Below, in pieces: positions 17,378 to 26,308 of a stretch of 64,000 nt of DNA. The stretch comes from Grimontia celer (GTDB lineage Bacteria > Pseudomonadota > Gammaproteobacteria > Enterobacterales > Vibrionaceae): NCBI RefSeq assembly GCF_900055185.1, contig NZ_FIZX01000002.1:1244586-1308585 (forward strand). Reading direction: 5' to 3'. Made by a program: the position numbers and the translations under genes. Each line of letters opens with the position of its first letter. The stretch's first letter is position 1. A model generated the notes under the pieces. It was not told the DNA's origin. It did no database searches and saw nothing but the letters and a program-made list of their open reading frames with translations.

Positions 17378-18817
17378 TCAATCGCCCTTAAACACCAACG
17401 AATCCAATGCGCCCATTCCACTGTGAACGCCACCTTCTGTCACCTTGGCGGATTTGCTTCGGATGAGGTATCCCGCATAGCCGTCATTATCGACAACTGG
17501 CTCGCCATTCAGGTGCACGGTGAACAGTCCAATTTCACTGATTAAATCTTCCACCACATAGATTTCGCCTTTACGAACCAAATGCGCAGGCTGGGTTCTT
17601 GGTTTTGGATGCAACCGACGCATCAGCGCCCAGGCCTGATATTCGTGAAGCTCAAGCTTATTGAGTTTGGTGATGATGTCTTCTCCAAATACACAGTGAC
17701 CACCACCCTCACCCTGATTTTTCAACACCCAGTTTTCTACGTTGTCTTCCGCCATTTTCTGAGCGCTGCTTTCATCTACCGCAATCATCTCACCAAGGAA
17801 ATGCTTCACGGTTTGCGCTTCTTCTTCGTTCAATCCGAATTGCATCAAATACTCAGCGGAAGCTGAAGATAGTAACATTTGAACACGCTTGCTGGTGGCC
17901 AATTGCTGGCTAACTGTCGCGTTCACCGCCACATGGTGTTTTTCAATCATTACCCGTGTTTGGGAAAGCGCTTCGCAACACGCTACATCAATAATGTCGT
18001 GCGCCACATAATCGCTGAACTGATAGCCTGCTCGTAGGTAAACACAATCAATTGGCCCAATACCATCCAGCAATAAACGATGGTTCTCACCGGTTGAAAG
18101 CCCGTCATACAATTCACGGAAAGTGCGGCGAACCGTGCGGATACCGCGGGCCTGAAGCGCATGCTCGAGCAAATGCTGGTCATAGACATTGTCTTCACGA
18201 TCCTGCACCACCATCAGAAACGTTGGTCGGCCTTCGTCACCAAAGTGATCTTTGACAGATTTGGTCGCCGTTGCTACGCCCTCTGCCAAGCCTTCAAGCG
18301 CTTTGTTCTCAACCAAATCACCATGGTTTTCTCCCGCCCACTCAGCGTAAGGAGATGGCCACTGAACGGTGAGGTAATCATGCAATTCATGGACTCGCTG
18401 ACCAAATGGCCCCATACCCGCGGCAATGCCGTTAAACTCCACCAGCTTAGGACCCAGCTCGGCGTCATCCATAAAATCACTGCGCATCATTAACAGCGGA
18501 ACCCGGCGCGCAGGTTCATCACCGCTGTGGATTTGCTGGTGCATTTTTAACAACGCACGGAAGAAGATGTTGCCTGTGGTAATCGGCGAAATCGCATGGT
18601 GAATGAAGTGCGCATCTTCAGACACCGCATGGACTAATTTACCCAGCAAATGTACAGAAGAAGTCAGGTGCTCAAAGCGTTGTTTTTCTATCGCGGTAGG
18701 AGTCAGAGTAAATGCAGGATGCCTTGCAGAGTCTGAGGTTTGCTTAAGCGCCATGCCGTGTGTTAACGCCCACTCGACCGCTTCATTCTTCGCTTTTTCA
18801 GTATTTCGGTATGCCAT
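17378..18817 (-). CDS. Eukaryotic-type glutathione synthetase (GSS family)
   Basis: This 479-residue protein has the signature blocks of the eukaryotic glutathione synthase fold, not of bacterial GshB. They are VEFNGIAAGMG (residue about 126), VYLRAGYQFSDY (about 262), LATSKRVQ, the ATP glycine loop WVLKNQGEGGGHCVFGED (about 365), EDLISEIGLFTVHL, and the terminal YAGYLIRSKSAKVTEGG with GMGALDSL (about 449-475). The expected reaction is gamma-glutamylcysteine plus glycine plus ATP to glutathione, in the cytoplasm. GAGGCG precedes the ATG at 18817; an upstream ATG at 18838 is less likely. No gshA neighbour is present. A related dipeptide ligase activity remains possible. Confidence 0.82.
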   Translation of the reverse strand: MAYRNTEKAKNEAVEWALTHGMALKQTSDSARHPAFTLTPTAIEKQRFEHLTSSVHLLGKLVHAVSEDAHFIHHAISPITTGNIFFRALLKMHQQIHSGDEPARRVPLLMMRSDFMDDAELGPKLVEFNGIAAGMGPFGQRVHELHDYLTVQWPSPYAEWAGENHGDLVENKALEGLAEGVATATKSVKDHFGDEGRPTFLMVVQDREDNVYDQHLLEHALQARGIRTVRRTFRELYDGLSTGENHRLLLDGIGPIDCVYLRAGYQFSDYVAHDIIDVACCEALSQTRVMIEKHHVAVNATVSQQLATSKRVQMLLSSASAEYLMQFGLNEEEAQTVKHFLGEMIAVDESSAQKMAEDNVENWVLKNQGEGGGHCVFGEDIITKLNKLELHEYQAWALMRRLHPKPRTQPAHLVRKGEIYVVEDLISEIGLFTVHLNGEPVVDNDGYAGYLIRSKSAKVTEGGVHSGMGALDSLVFKGD

Positions 18818-19142
18818 GATTTCGCCTCGGCTTATCAATCCGCCGCGCAGAACTGGCGGCTATTACCCCGTTATTTGTGCCACCAACGCATAATTCAAGG
18901 CCTCAGATTTCGCTCCCTGTTCAAGTGCATGAAATCTAGGCAAGTGTTTCATACTCGCAAGTCGCTTTATCTTTTCCTTTGCGTTTTTCCATAGTCGATC
19001 TGTCACCACTTTATCCCTTATGTGGCACGTTATAGTCGTGTATATGCCTTCTTGGGCGCTCAACACAAACTTCGTATACACCCCCAATTAGCCAGAGGCA
19101 TCACTACTTAATAAGAACAATATCAACCACTGGAGATAAGCA

Positions 19143-20549
19143 ATGACGTCAATCAACAAGCTTTCGGTCGGCCCCATTGTCGGTCACGTAGACGAAAACA
19201 CGGCCCGGATATTTGGCCGTGCAGACCACCAGAAACTTGATAACGGACAGCCAAGGCGAGCTTTTGGTGTAGCGCGAATACGCAAAGCTGGCAGTAGTTT
19301 TCGCTCCCCTTCCATCTTCAAAATGAACCCAAACTTCGATATGACGGGGATAGCCGTCTTTCAGGACTTAGAGCCTGACACCAAATACATCTATCAAGTT
19401 GGCTGGATCTTCTCTGATAAAGAACTCGATGAATTCAAAGCATCCACAAAGTGGGATTGGAAAGATGCAGACCAAGGCGAATTCCAAACCGCCAGCAACG
19501 ATATCCATGCGCCAAAACAATTTGTCTTCGGCTCATGCCGTTACCTATTGCGCCTCTTTGGTGGAAGTTGGTTTGATAATCGTGGTGACAAAACATTCCG
19601 ATCGATTTTAAAGCAGATGGAAGATGGGGAATCGGTCGACAGATTTTTGATGGTCGGCGACCAAATCTATGCCGATGACCTGAACTTTATCAGCCCCGAT
19701 GAATGTGTCGACCAGTACCTGGCACGCTATCGAGATGCCTTCAGCCAAGAGCACATTCGAAAACTGATGAGCTCAGTCCCGACATACATGACGCTGGATG
19801 ATCATGAAATTGAAGACAACTGGCCGAGCAAAGCCACTTCAAAAGACATGACGACCAAATACCCTGCTGCCATCCACTCCTATCAGATTTATCAGATGAG
19901 CCACAGTCCGCTGCTCTCCATTAACAACGATGGAAAGCTCTCTGGCTCAACAGAGCGTTATTACTATGCCTTCCAAGATGGCTGCTGTGATTTCTTCGTG
20001 ACAGACACACGCACTGAGCGGGATCCAGAAGATGAAGAGATGATCAGTGAAGCGCAAATGGACGCACTTCTGGCTTGGTTAGCGGATGACTCTGGTCGCG
20101 TAAAATTCGTCGCAACCTCTGTCCCTTTCTTCCCAGATTTAAAGAAAGAAAACGACGACAAGTGGAGCGCCTACAGACAGCAACGCGACCAAATCATCAA
20201 CTGCATTCGCGACAACAATGTGCAGAAAGTCGTTTTTCTCGCGGGTGATGTCCACTGCTCCATGTCTGCTGAGCTCAATATCGCCCAGCCCGGTGAGCCA
20301 CCATTAAACATCTACTCCATTATTTCTTCGGCCTTCTACTGGCCATATCCGCACATGAAACGTAGCAAGTTCAAACTCAAAGGCTCCGTTGCTTCTACCA
20401 CTGATGAAAACGCCTATCTGTTAGGTGCCGTTTCTGATGTTTACTCGGGCGATAACTTCACCAGAGTGAGCGTGACTCAGGAGCGCATCCAAATTCGGGT
20501 TTACGAGCGAAAAGGCGAATTGGAAAGCACGATGGAATTTGATTTCTAA
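19143..20549 (+). CDS. PhoD-like alkaline phosphatase / metallophosphatase
   Basis: A 468-residue protein with the PhoD-type metallophosphatase motifs: FGSCRYL (residue about 126), MVGDQIYADDL (about 170), TLDDHEIEDNW (about 218) and FLAGDVHCSMSAEL (about 366). An N-terminal fibronectin-like segment (FQDLEPDTKYIYQV) precedes the catalytic core, as in PhoD. Classical PhoD is exported by Tat, but no twin-arginine signal or other signal peptide is visible, so this member is probably cytoplasmic or exported unusually. GGAGATAAGCA precedes the ATG. It is divergent from the glutathione synthetase gene. Confidence 0.85.
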   Translation: MTSINKLSVGPIVGHVDENTARIFGRADHQKLDNGQPRRAFGVARIRKAGSSFRSPSIFKMNPNFDMTGIAVFQDLEPDTKYIYQVGWIFSDKELDEFKASTKWDWKDADQGEFQTASNDIHAPKQFVFGSCRYLLRLFGGSWFDNRGDKTFRSILKQMEDGESVDRFLMVGDQIYADDLNFISPDECVDQYLARYRDAFSQEHIRKLMSSVPTYMTLDDHEIEDNWPSKATSKDMTTKYPAAIHSYQIYQMSHSPLLSINNDGKLSGSTERYYYAFQDGCCDFFVTDTRTERDPEDEEMISEAQMDALLAWLADDSGRVKFVATSVPFFPDLKKENDDKWSAYRQQRDQIINCIRDNNVQKVVFLAGDVHCSMSAELNIAQPGEPPLNIYSIISSAFYWPYPHMKRSKFKLKGSVASTTDENAYLLGAVSDVYSGDNFTRVSVTQERIQIRVYERKGELESTMEFDF

Positions 20550-20585
20550 TTGCTACTAAAACGCTTGGCTCGAATCACTCTGATT

Positions 20586-20620
20586 AACCACAAGGGATAA
20601 TATTGTCCCTTGTGGTTATT
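20586..20620. terminator. Bidirectional hairpin between convergent genes
   Basis: Twelve-base perfect stem AACCACAAGGGA / TCCCTTGTGGTT with an 8-base loop, between the phosphatase and EamA stop codons. Confidence 0.7.
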
Positions 20621-20640
20621 AAGCAAACGTCCGAAGCCAA

Positions 20641-21534
20641 TCAGCAGGTCTGCGCTTTCCGCCACCACTGGAAAGGGCGAATATTTCGGTTCATTGCAAA
20701 GCCCGCGAAGAGAATGGCTACCATGCCGAGCGTCATCAATGGCGTGATGGCATTGCCATAAACCAGATAATCAACAATCACGGTCGCGACGGGATACACA
20801 TAGGCCAGCACTGCAATCATAGGAGTTTCCAGCTTCTGGAATGCGCCATAAAGCAAAATGTACATCACTGCCGTCTGCAAGAATCCTAACGCCAGCAACC
20901 AATACCAATGATCGCCTGCTGCCGGCACTTCCTGAACGGGCGAGAAAGTCGCCATCATTAGCGTACCGAGCGCTAAATGTACCGTTGCGATTAAATGCGG
21001 TTTGATATGACTTAGCCGACGGGTGATCAAAGTGGTTATCGCATACAGCACTGCTGCTAACATCGCGCTACCAATCCCCCAGAGCAGGTTTTCGCTCCAA
21101 CCGCTGGAGAACGGATCCACAATCATCAGCACGCCGGAAAATGCCACCAACACCCAGAGCCAGTTGTGCGCCTCAAACCGCTCGCGCAAAAACAGCGCTG
21201 CAATAGATAACACAAAAATGGGTTGCGTGTGATATGCCACTGTAGTGATGCCAATCGGGGCGAAGCTGAACGAGGTAAACAGAAAACACCAATTCAGTAC
21301 CAGAGTGACGCCACCTGCCAGCATCAACAGCCACTCTTTCCCCGTGACCTTCGAAGCATCCAGATAACCGCGTACCCAAGCGTAAAAACCGAGAAACATG
21401 AACCCAAACAGACAGCGATAAAACACCGCATTGAGCGCTGACTGCCCCGACTCATACACAAACACGCCGATGGTGCTCGAAAGCATCATCGCCAGAATCA
21501 TTTCCACTTTACCGATAGTATTTGGCTGCATCAT
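20641..21534 (-). CDS. EamA/DMT-family transporter
   Basis: An inner-membrane protein of 297 residues with about ten hydrophobic helices arranged as two EamA repeats, typical of drug/metabolite exporters. The start is set at the ATG at 21534 (MMQPNTIGKVEMILAMMLSS) because AAGGAGACGAA precedes it; the frame otherwise runs back to 21615 without a better site. It is divergent from a LysR gene 142 bp away, which probably regulates it. Substrate unknown. Confidence 0.88.
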   Translation of the reverse strand: MMQPNTIGKVEMILAMMLSSTIGVFVYESGQSALNAVFYRCLFGFMFLGFYAWVRGYLDASKVTGKEWLLMLAGGVTLVLNWCFLFTSFSFAPIGITTVAYHTQPIFVLSIAALFLRERFEAHNWLWVLVAFSGVLMIVDPFSSGWSENLLWGIGSAMLAAVLYAITTLITRRLSHIKPHLIATVHLALGTLMMATFSPVQEVPAAGDHWYWLLALGFLQTAVMYILLYGAFQKLETPMIAVLAYVYPVATVIVDYLVYGNAITPLMTLGMVAILFAGFAMNRNIRPFQWWRKAQTC

Positions 21535-21676
21535 TTCGTCTCCTTGTGCTCGCTTCACCTGTGTGCGAGCATCTGAAGACGTTAACGGCAATGTGCCTTT
21601 CGCGATATTTATCATAGTTAACGGGCATTAAGCGCAGCTAAACACCATCGTTCGCGAAGGATGACGAGGAAGAAAA

Positions 21677-22603
21677 ATGGACGAGAACAAGTTTCAAGAT
21701 ATTCCACCGATGAACGCCATGGTGTCGTTTGATGCAGTGATAAAAAGCGGCACCATCGCTGGCGCGGCGCAGATGCTTAACCTCACTTCTTCGGCTGTCA
21801 GCCAGCGCATCAAACAGCTCGAATCCTGGTTTCGTGCGCCATTGTTTCATCGCAACGGAGGCAAACTGGAACTGACAGACATCGGCCGCCAACTTGCAGC
21901 ATCCAGCACCACCGCCTTTGACCAGTTGCTCGCCACCACCCATCAAATTCGTTCTGCCGCTGCCAGCAGTGAAATTACCGTGAGTGCTATTTCATCTTTC
22001 GCCTATTTACGGTTGATGGAAGCCCTGCCCGACTTTTACGCCGCCAGCCCAGACCTCAGCCTGACGCTGGATGCCAACAACAGCAAAGTCGACTTCCGCG
22101 CTCAATCTCTCGACCTTGCCATTCGTTATACCTATCAGCCTTACGATGAAGGCTTGGTCTTCGAAAAAATCGCCGACGAAGAGATTTTCCCCTGCGTCAG
22201 TCCTGAGTTGTTGGAGCGTGTACAAAGCGACGATTTAAAAACACTGCTCGACCATTCCGCCATGATTATCGATTCCAGCCCGCAACTGGTGAACGTCCAA
22301 CCCGGTTGGCAGCAATGGCTCAGTAAATTCGAAGACTTCGATGTGGAAGGCTGCAAAAGCCTGAGATTCAACGAATACCAATACGCTCAAAAGACAGCCA
22401 TTGAAGGATACGGCGTGTTGTTCGCCCGCAGCGTGTTAGCAGAGTCCGCCATAGCTAGCGGAGAGCTGATAAGAATCGGCGAACACTCCATGCCTTCGGC
22501 ATCAAGCTACTACTTGGTTTCAAGAAAAGATGTACCGTTAAAACCACCCGCGCGCGAGTTTGCCAAATGGTTCAGAGAATGGTTTGAGATGAAGGAAGCC
22601 TAA
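21677..22603 (+). CDS. LysR-family regulator, GcvA-like
   Basis: A 308-residue regulator with an N-terminal winged helix (MNAMVSFDAVIKSGTIAGAAQMLNLTSSAVSQRIKQLESW) and a GcvA-type substrate-binding domain (SLDLAIRYTYQPYDEGLVFEKIADEEIFPCVSPELLE). GAGGAAGAAAA precedes the ATG. It faces the EamA gene, the usual arrangement for a LysR regulator and its target. About 40 bp of its 3' end is repeated near 26141. Confidence 0.88.
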   Translation: MDENKFQDIPPMNAMVSFDAVIKSGTIAGAAQMLNLTSSAVSQRIKQLESWFRAPLFHRNGGKLELTDIGRQLAASSTTAFDQLLATTHQIRSAAASSEITVSAISSFAYLRLMEALPDFYAASPDLSLTLDANNSKVDFRAQSLDLAIRYTYQPYDEGLVFEKIADEEIFPCVSPELLERVQSDDLKTLLDHSAMIIDSSPQLVNVQPGWQQWLSKFEDFDVEGCKSLRFNEYQYAQKTAIEGYGVLFARSVLAESAIASGELIRIGEHSMPSASSYYLVSRKDVPLKPPAREFAKWFREWFEMKEA

Positions 22604-22611
22604 ACATGAAA

Positions 22612-22642
22612 ATACCGCTACTTCTCTGGGAAATAGCGGTAT
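22612..22642 (-). terminator. Rho-independent terminator after nadV
   Basis: Perfect 9-bp stem ATACCGCTA / TAGCGGTAT; on the minus strand it is followed by TTTT. Confidence 0.65.
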
Positions 22643-22664
22643 ACAAGTTTGAGGGTTTACTTAG

Positions 22665-24260
22665 CTAGATTTGACTATCAATCACTGAGCGGATTTCTGC
22701 CAGTGAAGTTTCTTTGACCAGTTTGCCATCTTCAAATACCACCTCCAGCAACCCTTGCGCTTCTTCGGCTTCTGAGACGTTATCAAACAGCACTAACTCG
22801 CCTCCCACATCCTCAACTTTGAGCAATCCCTTCGCTGATTTCTTTTTGGTATCCGTTTTTGGGTCCTTGAAAATAGCAACTCGTTCACCGCTTTTCACAA
22901 CACTTGTCGCTTTCACTGCCGAACCATGGGTATCTCGGGTGACGTACTGATAGCTGTATGAACCAATGCCCAATACGACTTTTGAGGCAAACCCTTTATC
23001 CATCAGTCTTTGTAAGATCTCACGCTGACGCGGCAGCGTAATGGCATCGCCATAAATAGCACCGATGTGTTCATCGAGAAGTTTGAACCCCTTATCTGTT
23101 ATCGTGCCTCCGAAAATATCCCACAAGCACTCGATAAGTCCTTTTACTTCGCAGTCCATCAACTCAATGGTCTGGCCTTCAAAGACCCCATAAAACTGAC
23201 CATTCCAGCGATAGGCTTCATAGCCACTTGCAAGTGCCTCTTGCTCCGCCTCACTTTGAGAGTTTGCAAGCTCAGAGTACTCAGATACGGGAGACGCTTT
23301 GTAACCTGTCAGGATTTTAACCGGATCTCCTGAGTCCGGGCGGATAACCAAAGTGCCTTCTCTTGCCAAAATCTCATCTTTTAACTGGGGAAGATACTCT
23401 GTTACCAGCGTCCAGAAATCCCAGGTATCCGAAACGACACTCAGAATTCCCTTCGGTGATTGCTCTCTCATCAGGTAGCGGAAGAACTCAATCTCACCTT
23501 CAAGCAACCATGAACAGGTTACTGAGTGTTCAGTCGCATCGACAGAGCAACCTACCAGTTCCTGATCTACATTTGCTCCGTAATATTTCTCAGCAAACAA
23601 CACTGCCGGAATCGTGTCGGTACCAACAAGGCCAGATGCTAAGTGGCCAAAACCACTCATTGCTGCTGCTTGCTTACCGAACATCCCTCTGAAACTGAAA
23701 TCGTGCCCTTGGAAAGGAACAAACTCCTTCGCCAAGCCGGTTTTAGCCGCAAATTCTTTAAAGACTTTCAAGTAAGCTACTGAGGTTGTTGCACTGGTTT
23801 GAATCGGCCAGTTCTCTGCACTCAACACCGTTTCAATCATGTTGGTTAGCCACTGAAAACCTTCTTTGGTATTTACCACCGTCATTGGTGGCACTTGATA
23901 AGGCACCAGAGTTCCTTCTGGCAATGCTTTAATTTTAAGGGGTAGATAACCTAAGTCGTGTAGCTCTTCCAAATAGCTCACATCAACCGGATATCCCAGC
24001 ATGGCGCTCATCACTCGCTTGTGGTTTGCCACTGCCGTTTCTTTATCTGCACTGAAAAAAGCATCCCACTCTTCCATCAAATAGCTTTTAATGAAATATT
24101 GCAGACCAACAAACGCAACTTTGTCATTTTCAGCAACGTTACTGAGCTTCCCGCTGCGTGACGTGTAGTTTGCATAAACTTCTGAGACGTCTGGGTGATA
24201 AGCTCGCGCATGGAACTCTTTATAAACATCTTTTTGCATGCTTGGGGCAATAATAGTCAT
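22665..24260 (-). CDS. nadV: Nicotinamide phosphoribosyltransferase NadV (NAMPT type)
   Basis: This 531-residue enzyme belongs to the NAMPT branch of type II phosphoribosyltransferases and should convert nicotinamide and PRPP to nicotinamide mononucleotide, feeding NAD salvage. Recognisable blocks are an N-terminal DVYKEFHARAYHPDVSEVYANYTSR, HDFSFRGMFGKQAAAMSGFGHL (about 187), CSVDATEHSVTCS (about 238) and VIRPDSGDPVKIL (about 308), which supply phosphate- and nicotinamide-contacting residues. Length fits NAMPT and exceeds PncB (about 400). AAGGAGATCGCC precedes the ATG. It lies 10 bp downstream of a PRPP synthetase gene that supplies its co-substrate, and the pair faces NrtR. Confidence 0.92.
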   Translation of the reverse strand: MTIIAPSMQKDVYKEFHARAYHPDVSEVYANYTSRSGKLSNVAENDKVAFVGLQYFIKSYLMEEWDAFFSADKETAVANHKRVMSAMLGYPVDVSYLEELHDLGYLPLKIKALPEGTLVPYQVPPMTVVNTKEGFQWLTNMIETVLSAENWPIQTSATTSVAYLKVFKEFAAKTGLAKEFVPFQGHDFSFRGMFGKQAAAMSGFGHLASGLVGTDTIPAVLFAEKYYGANVDQELVGCSVDATEHSVTCSWLLEGEIEFFRYLMREQSPKGILSVVSDTWDFWTLVTEYLPQLKDEILAREGTLVIRPDSGDPVKILTGYKASPVSEYSELANSQSEAEQEALASGYEAYRWNGQFYGVFEGQTIELMDCEVKGLIECLWDIFGGTITDKGFKLLDEHIGAIYGDAITLPRQREILQRLMDKGFASKVVLGIGSYSYQYVTRDTHGSAVKATSVVKSGERVAIFKDPKTDTKKKSAKGLLKVEDVGGELVLFDNVSEAEEAQGLLEVVFEDGKLVKETSLAEIRSVIDSQI

Positions 24261-24270
24261 GGCGATCTCC

Positions 24271-25125
24271 TTATAAGCTAATGACGTTGAGTGTTACGTT
24301 GGCCGCTGTGTCGTATTCTTCTTTTGCTTTGAACGAGTCCGTGGTGTAAATCTCGTCAATGATGCCGTCAAACACTGCCATGCCATTCGAAAAAATACCG
24401 TGTGTAACAAACAGAGATACCTTCTCTGCACCTGCTGACTTAAGAACTTTGGCCAGCTCAATAAAGGTTCTTCCTCCATCGCAAATATCATCAGCAATAA
24501 GGACAGATTTACCTTCAACGTTTCCTTCAATGACGGTTTTAACAATCTCACCCGTTTTCAGATCCCGAACTTTCTGCGCCTGAATCACAGATGGACGACC
24601 ATCAAAAACTTCAGCCAGCTTTTGCGTCTTTTTGCTCGCTCCTGCATCAGGGGAAACCAAAATCACTTCGTCGCTGTTCATGAGCTCAACTAACGCTTCA
24701 CATCTAGTGAAGATTTCCGCCTGTGATACGTTGTTCACACGCTCCACTAGCGCGGTAGAAACATCACTGTGAACATCCCAAAGCGTCACTTTCGCGAAGC
24801 CCTGCTGATTGATCACAGATGCCATAACAGCAGCACCCAGAGCCTCCCCTTCTACACATACTCTGTCCTGACGGGCATAAGGGAAATAAGGCAAAGTAAG
24901 CTCAATCGGAACAGCATCAAACGTTGCGCGCTTAATCGCGTCAGTGGTCATTAGAAGCTTCATAAGATCTGATGAGCTTTGAATGCGAGCTTTAATCAGA
25001 ATGCGCGCCGCATTTTCCAGTTGCTCCACGTCTACTCTCACTTGCTCTTCACCACCTGAAAAAGTAAATGCTGTGGTGTTTACACTTCTGATATTTCCCA
25101 CTTGATCAATCGCTGAAATTTTCAT
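24271..25125 (-). CDS. prs: Ribose-phosphate pyrophosphokinase (NAD-salvage paralogue)
   Basis: A 284-residue PRPP synthetase making PRPP from ribose 5-phosphate and ATP in the cytoplasm. It shows PYFPYARQDRVCVEGEALGA (residue about 85), the VSPDAGASKKTQKLAE metal-binding region (about 158) and the PRPP loop VLIADDICDGGRTF (about 205). It is shorter than the housekeeping Prs (about 315 residues), as expected for the paralogues found beside nadV in vibrios and their phages. AAGGAGCAGCC precedes the ATG. It is first in the nadV operon and lies immediately downstream of the NrtR-type operators. Confidence 0.9.
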   Translation of the reverse strand: MKISAIDQVGNIRSVNTTAFTFSGGEEQVRVDVEQLENAARILIKARIQSSSDLMKLLMTTDAIKRATFDAVPIELTLPYFPYARQDRVCVEGEALGAAVMASVINQQGFAKVTLWDVHSDVSTALVERVNNVSQAEIFTRCEALVELMNSDEVILVSPDAGASKKTQKLAEVFDGRPSVIQAQKVRDLKTGEIVKTVIEGNVEGKSVLIADDICDGGRTFIELAKVLKSAGAEKVSLFVTHGIFSNGMAVFDGIIDEIYTTDSFKAKEEYDTAANVTLNVISL

Positions 25126-25147
25126 GGCTGCTCCTTTAATCTCACAT

Positions 25148-25164
25148 TGTGTCCCTTCGACACT
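25148..25164. promoter_or_regulatory. Candidate NrtR operator 1
   Basis: TGTGTCCCTTCGACACT: arms TGTC / GACA spaced by 5 bp. It lies 23 bp upstream of the prs start. Confidence 0.6.
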
Positions 25165-25203
25165 ATTTAAACTAGCGGATAGAGTTTAGCCGATCAAGCA
25201 CTT

Positions 25204-25220
25204 TGTGTCCTTATGACACA
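25204..25220. promoter_or_regulatory. Candidate NrtR operator 2
   Basis: TGTGTCCTTATGACACA: perfect 6-bp arms with a 5-bp spacer, the best of three similar sites, in the middle of the prs-nrtR divergent region. Confidence 0.65.
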
Positions 25221-25292
25221 ATTAATTTTTATGTATCTGATTTATATGAAATTTAATCATATGGGTTTGACCGTATAAGGAAATTTCCCTAA

Positions 25293-25309
25293 TGTGTCTG
25301 TGGGACAGA
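25293..25309. promoter_or_regulatory. Candidate NrtR operator 3
   Basis: TGTGTCTGTGGGACAGA: TGTC / GACA arms with 5-bp spacing. It lies 20 bp before the preferred nrtR ATG at 25330 and suggests autoregulation. Confidence 0.55.
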
Positions 25310-25329
25310 AAGATAGGCAAAGACACGAA

Positions 25330-26025
25330 ATGCCAAACGGAAACCAAAATAGCCATACGAATCCGCAATTTACGGTAGACAGCGTTCTATTTACCGTCGC
25401 AGACGGAACACTCAAGGTGTTACTGGTCAAACGTGCTAATCAGCCTTTTGAGGGATTGTGGGGTTTGCCTGGAGGCTTCATAGACCAAGATTTGGATCTG
25501 AATACAGACGATACGGCAAAGCGAAAACTAAAAGAGAAGACCAGTGTTGAGCCTCAGTACTTAGAGCAATTACAAGTTTTCTCCGGTGACAAGCGTGACC
25601 CGCGAGGCTACAGCATCACTTTGGTTTACTACGCCCTTGTCACAGAACAAAAGGTCTCTACGCACATCAGCACGGTTGACGATGTAGCTTGGTTTGATGT
25701 GAACTCACTGGCTGAAATGACGCTTGCTTTCGACCACTTCGCACTTATTCAGACAGCCCGCCAACGCCTGCAACAGAAAGCCCTCTACTCTATGGTGCCT
25801 GTCTATTGCCTGCCTGAGAGGTTTACAATCGGCCAGTTAAAGAGTGTGATTGAAACCATTATTGAAAAGCCGATTCAGCGTAAAAGTCTGATTCGCCGCA
25901 TCGAAGCTTCTGAAATGTTTGAAGGTATTGAGGAAAAAGTACGTTCGGGTGGCCGTCTGGCACAGTTGTACAAGGTGAAAAGCGGCGTTGATATCGCGCA
26001 TTTCGAGCGCAATTTTAGCGTTTAG
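25330..26025 (+). CDS. nrtR: NrtR-type Nudix-related transcriptional regulator of NAD metabolism
   Basis: About 231 residues: an N-terminal Nudix-like domain (VDSVLFTVADGTLKVLLVKR..GLWGLPGGFID) and a C-terminal winged helix (PERFTIGQLKSVIETIIEK..RKSLIRRIEASEM). The Nudix box is degenerate: where hydrolases have RExxEE it reads RKLKEKT, so catalysis is probably lost and the domain acts as an ADP-ribose/NAD sensor, as known for NrtR. The frame opens at a GTG at 25294, but that codon lies inside a palindromic operator, so the ATG at 25330 (MPNGNQNSH) is preferred. It is divergent from prs-nadV, its presumed target. Confidence 0.88.
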   Translation: MPNGNQNSHTNPQFTVDSVLFTVADGTLKVLLVKRANQPFEGLWGLPGGFIDQDLDLNTDDTAKRKLKEKTSVEPQYLEQLQVFSGDKRDPRGYSITLVYYALVTEQKVSTHISTVDDVAWFDVNSLAEMTLAFDHFALIQTARQRLQQKALYSMVPVYCLPERFTIGQLKSVIETIIEKPIQRKSLIRRIEASEMFEGIEEKVRSGGRLAQLYKVKSGVDIAHFERNFSV

Positions 26026-26060
26026 CCTCAATGCTAAATATCTATAGCGCTTTACTGAGA

Positions 26061-26087
26061 AACGTCACCCAAGCGGTGACGTTTTTT
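26061..26087 (+). terminator. Rho-independent terminator after nrtR
   Basis: Nine-base perfect stem AACGTCACC / GGTGACGTT, loop CAAGC, then TTTT. Confidence 0.9.
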
Positions 26088-26123
26088 CTATTACTCAATG
26101 TTCGATTGCGTTTGTCGCCGCAA

Positions 26124-26180
26124 TTCGTCAGGGGCTCCGCTAAATGGTTCAGGGAGTGGTTTGAGATGAAGGAAGCCTGA
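26124..26180 (+). pseudogene. Duplicated tail of a LysR gene
   Basis: Bases 26141-26180 repeat 22564-22603, the 3' end of the GcvA-like LysR gene, with three differences. The reading frame is preserved through AKWFREWFEMKEA and a stop codon, and the preceding codons (QFVRGS) still look like a LysR C-terminus. No upstream coding sequence remains. Confidence 0.6.
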
Positions 26181-26308
26181 AGCTTCGCAAATATGTTCAC
26201 TCAACAAGCCGCAAGATGATGCGGCTCGTAGTTTAACTCGTTAGTAAGTGATTCTTTTTTCAGCAAAACCCATATTGGCGAAACCACACACAATATAGGT
26301 TTTTTATT

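Noticed and set aside
18863-19087. 74-codon frame on the minus strand between the glutathione synthetase and PhoD-like genes
   Set aside because: No ribosome-binding site, no family, and composition like intergenic sequence; it occupies the divergent promoter region.
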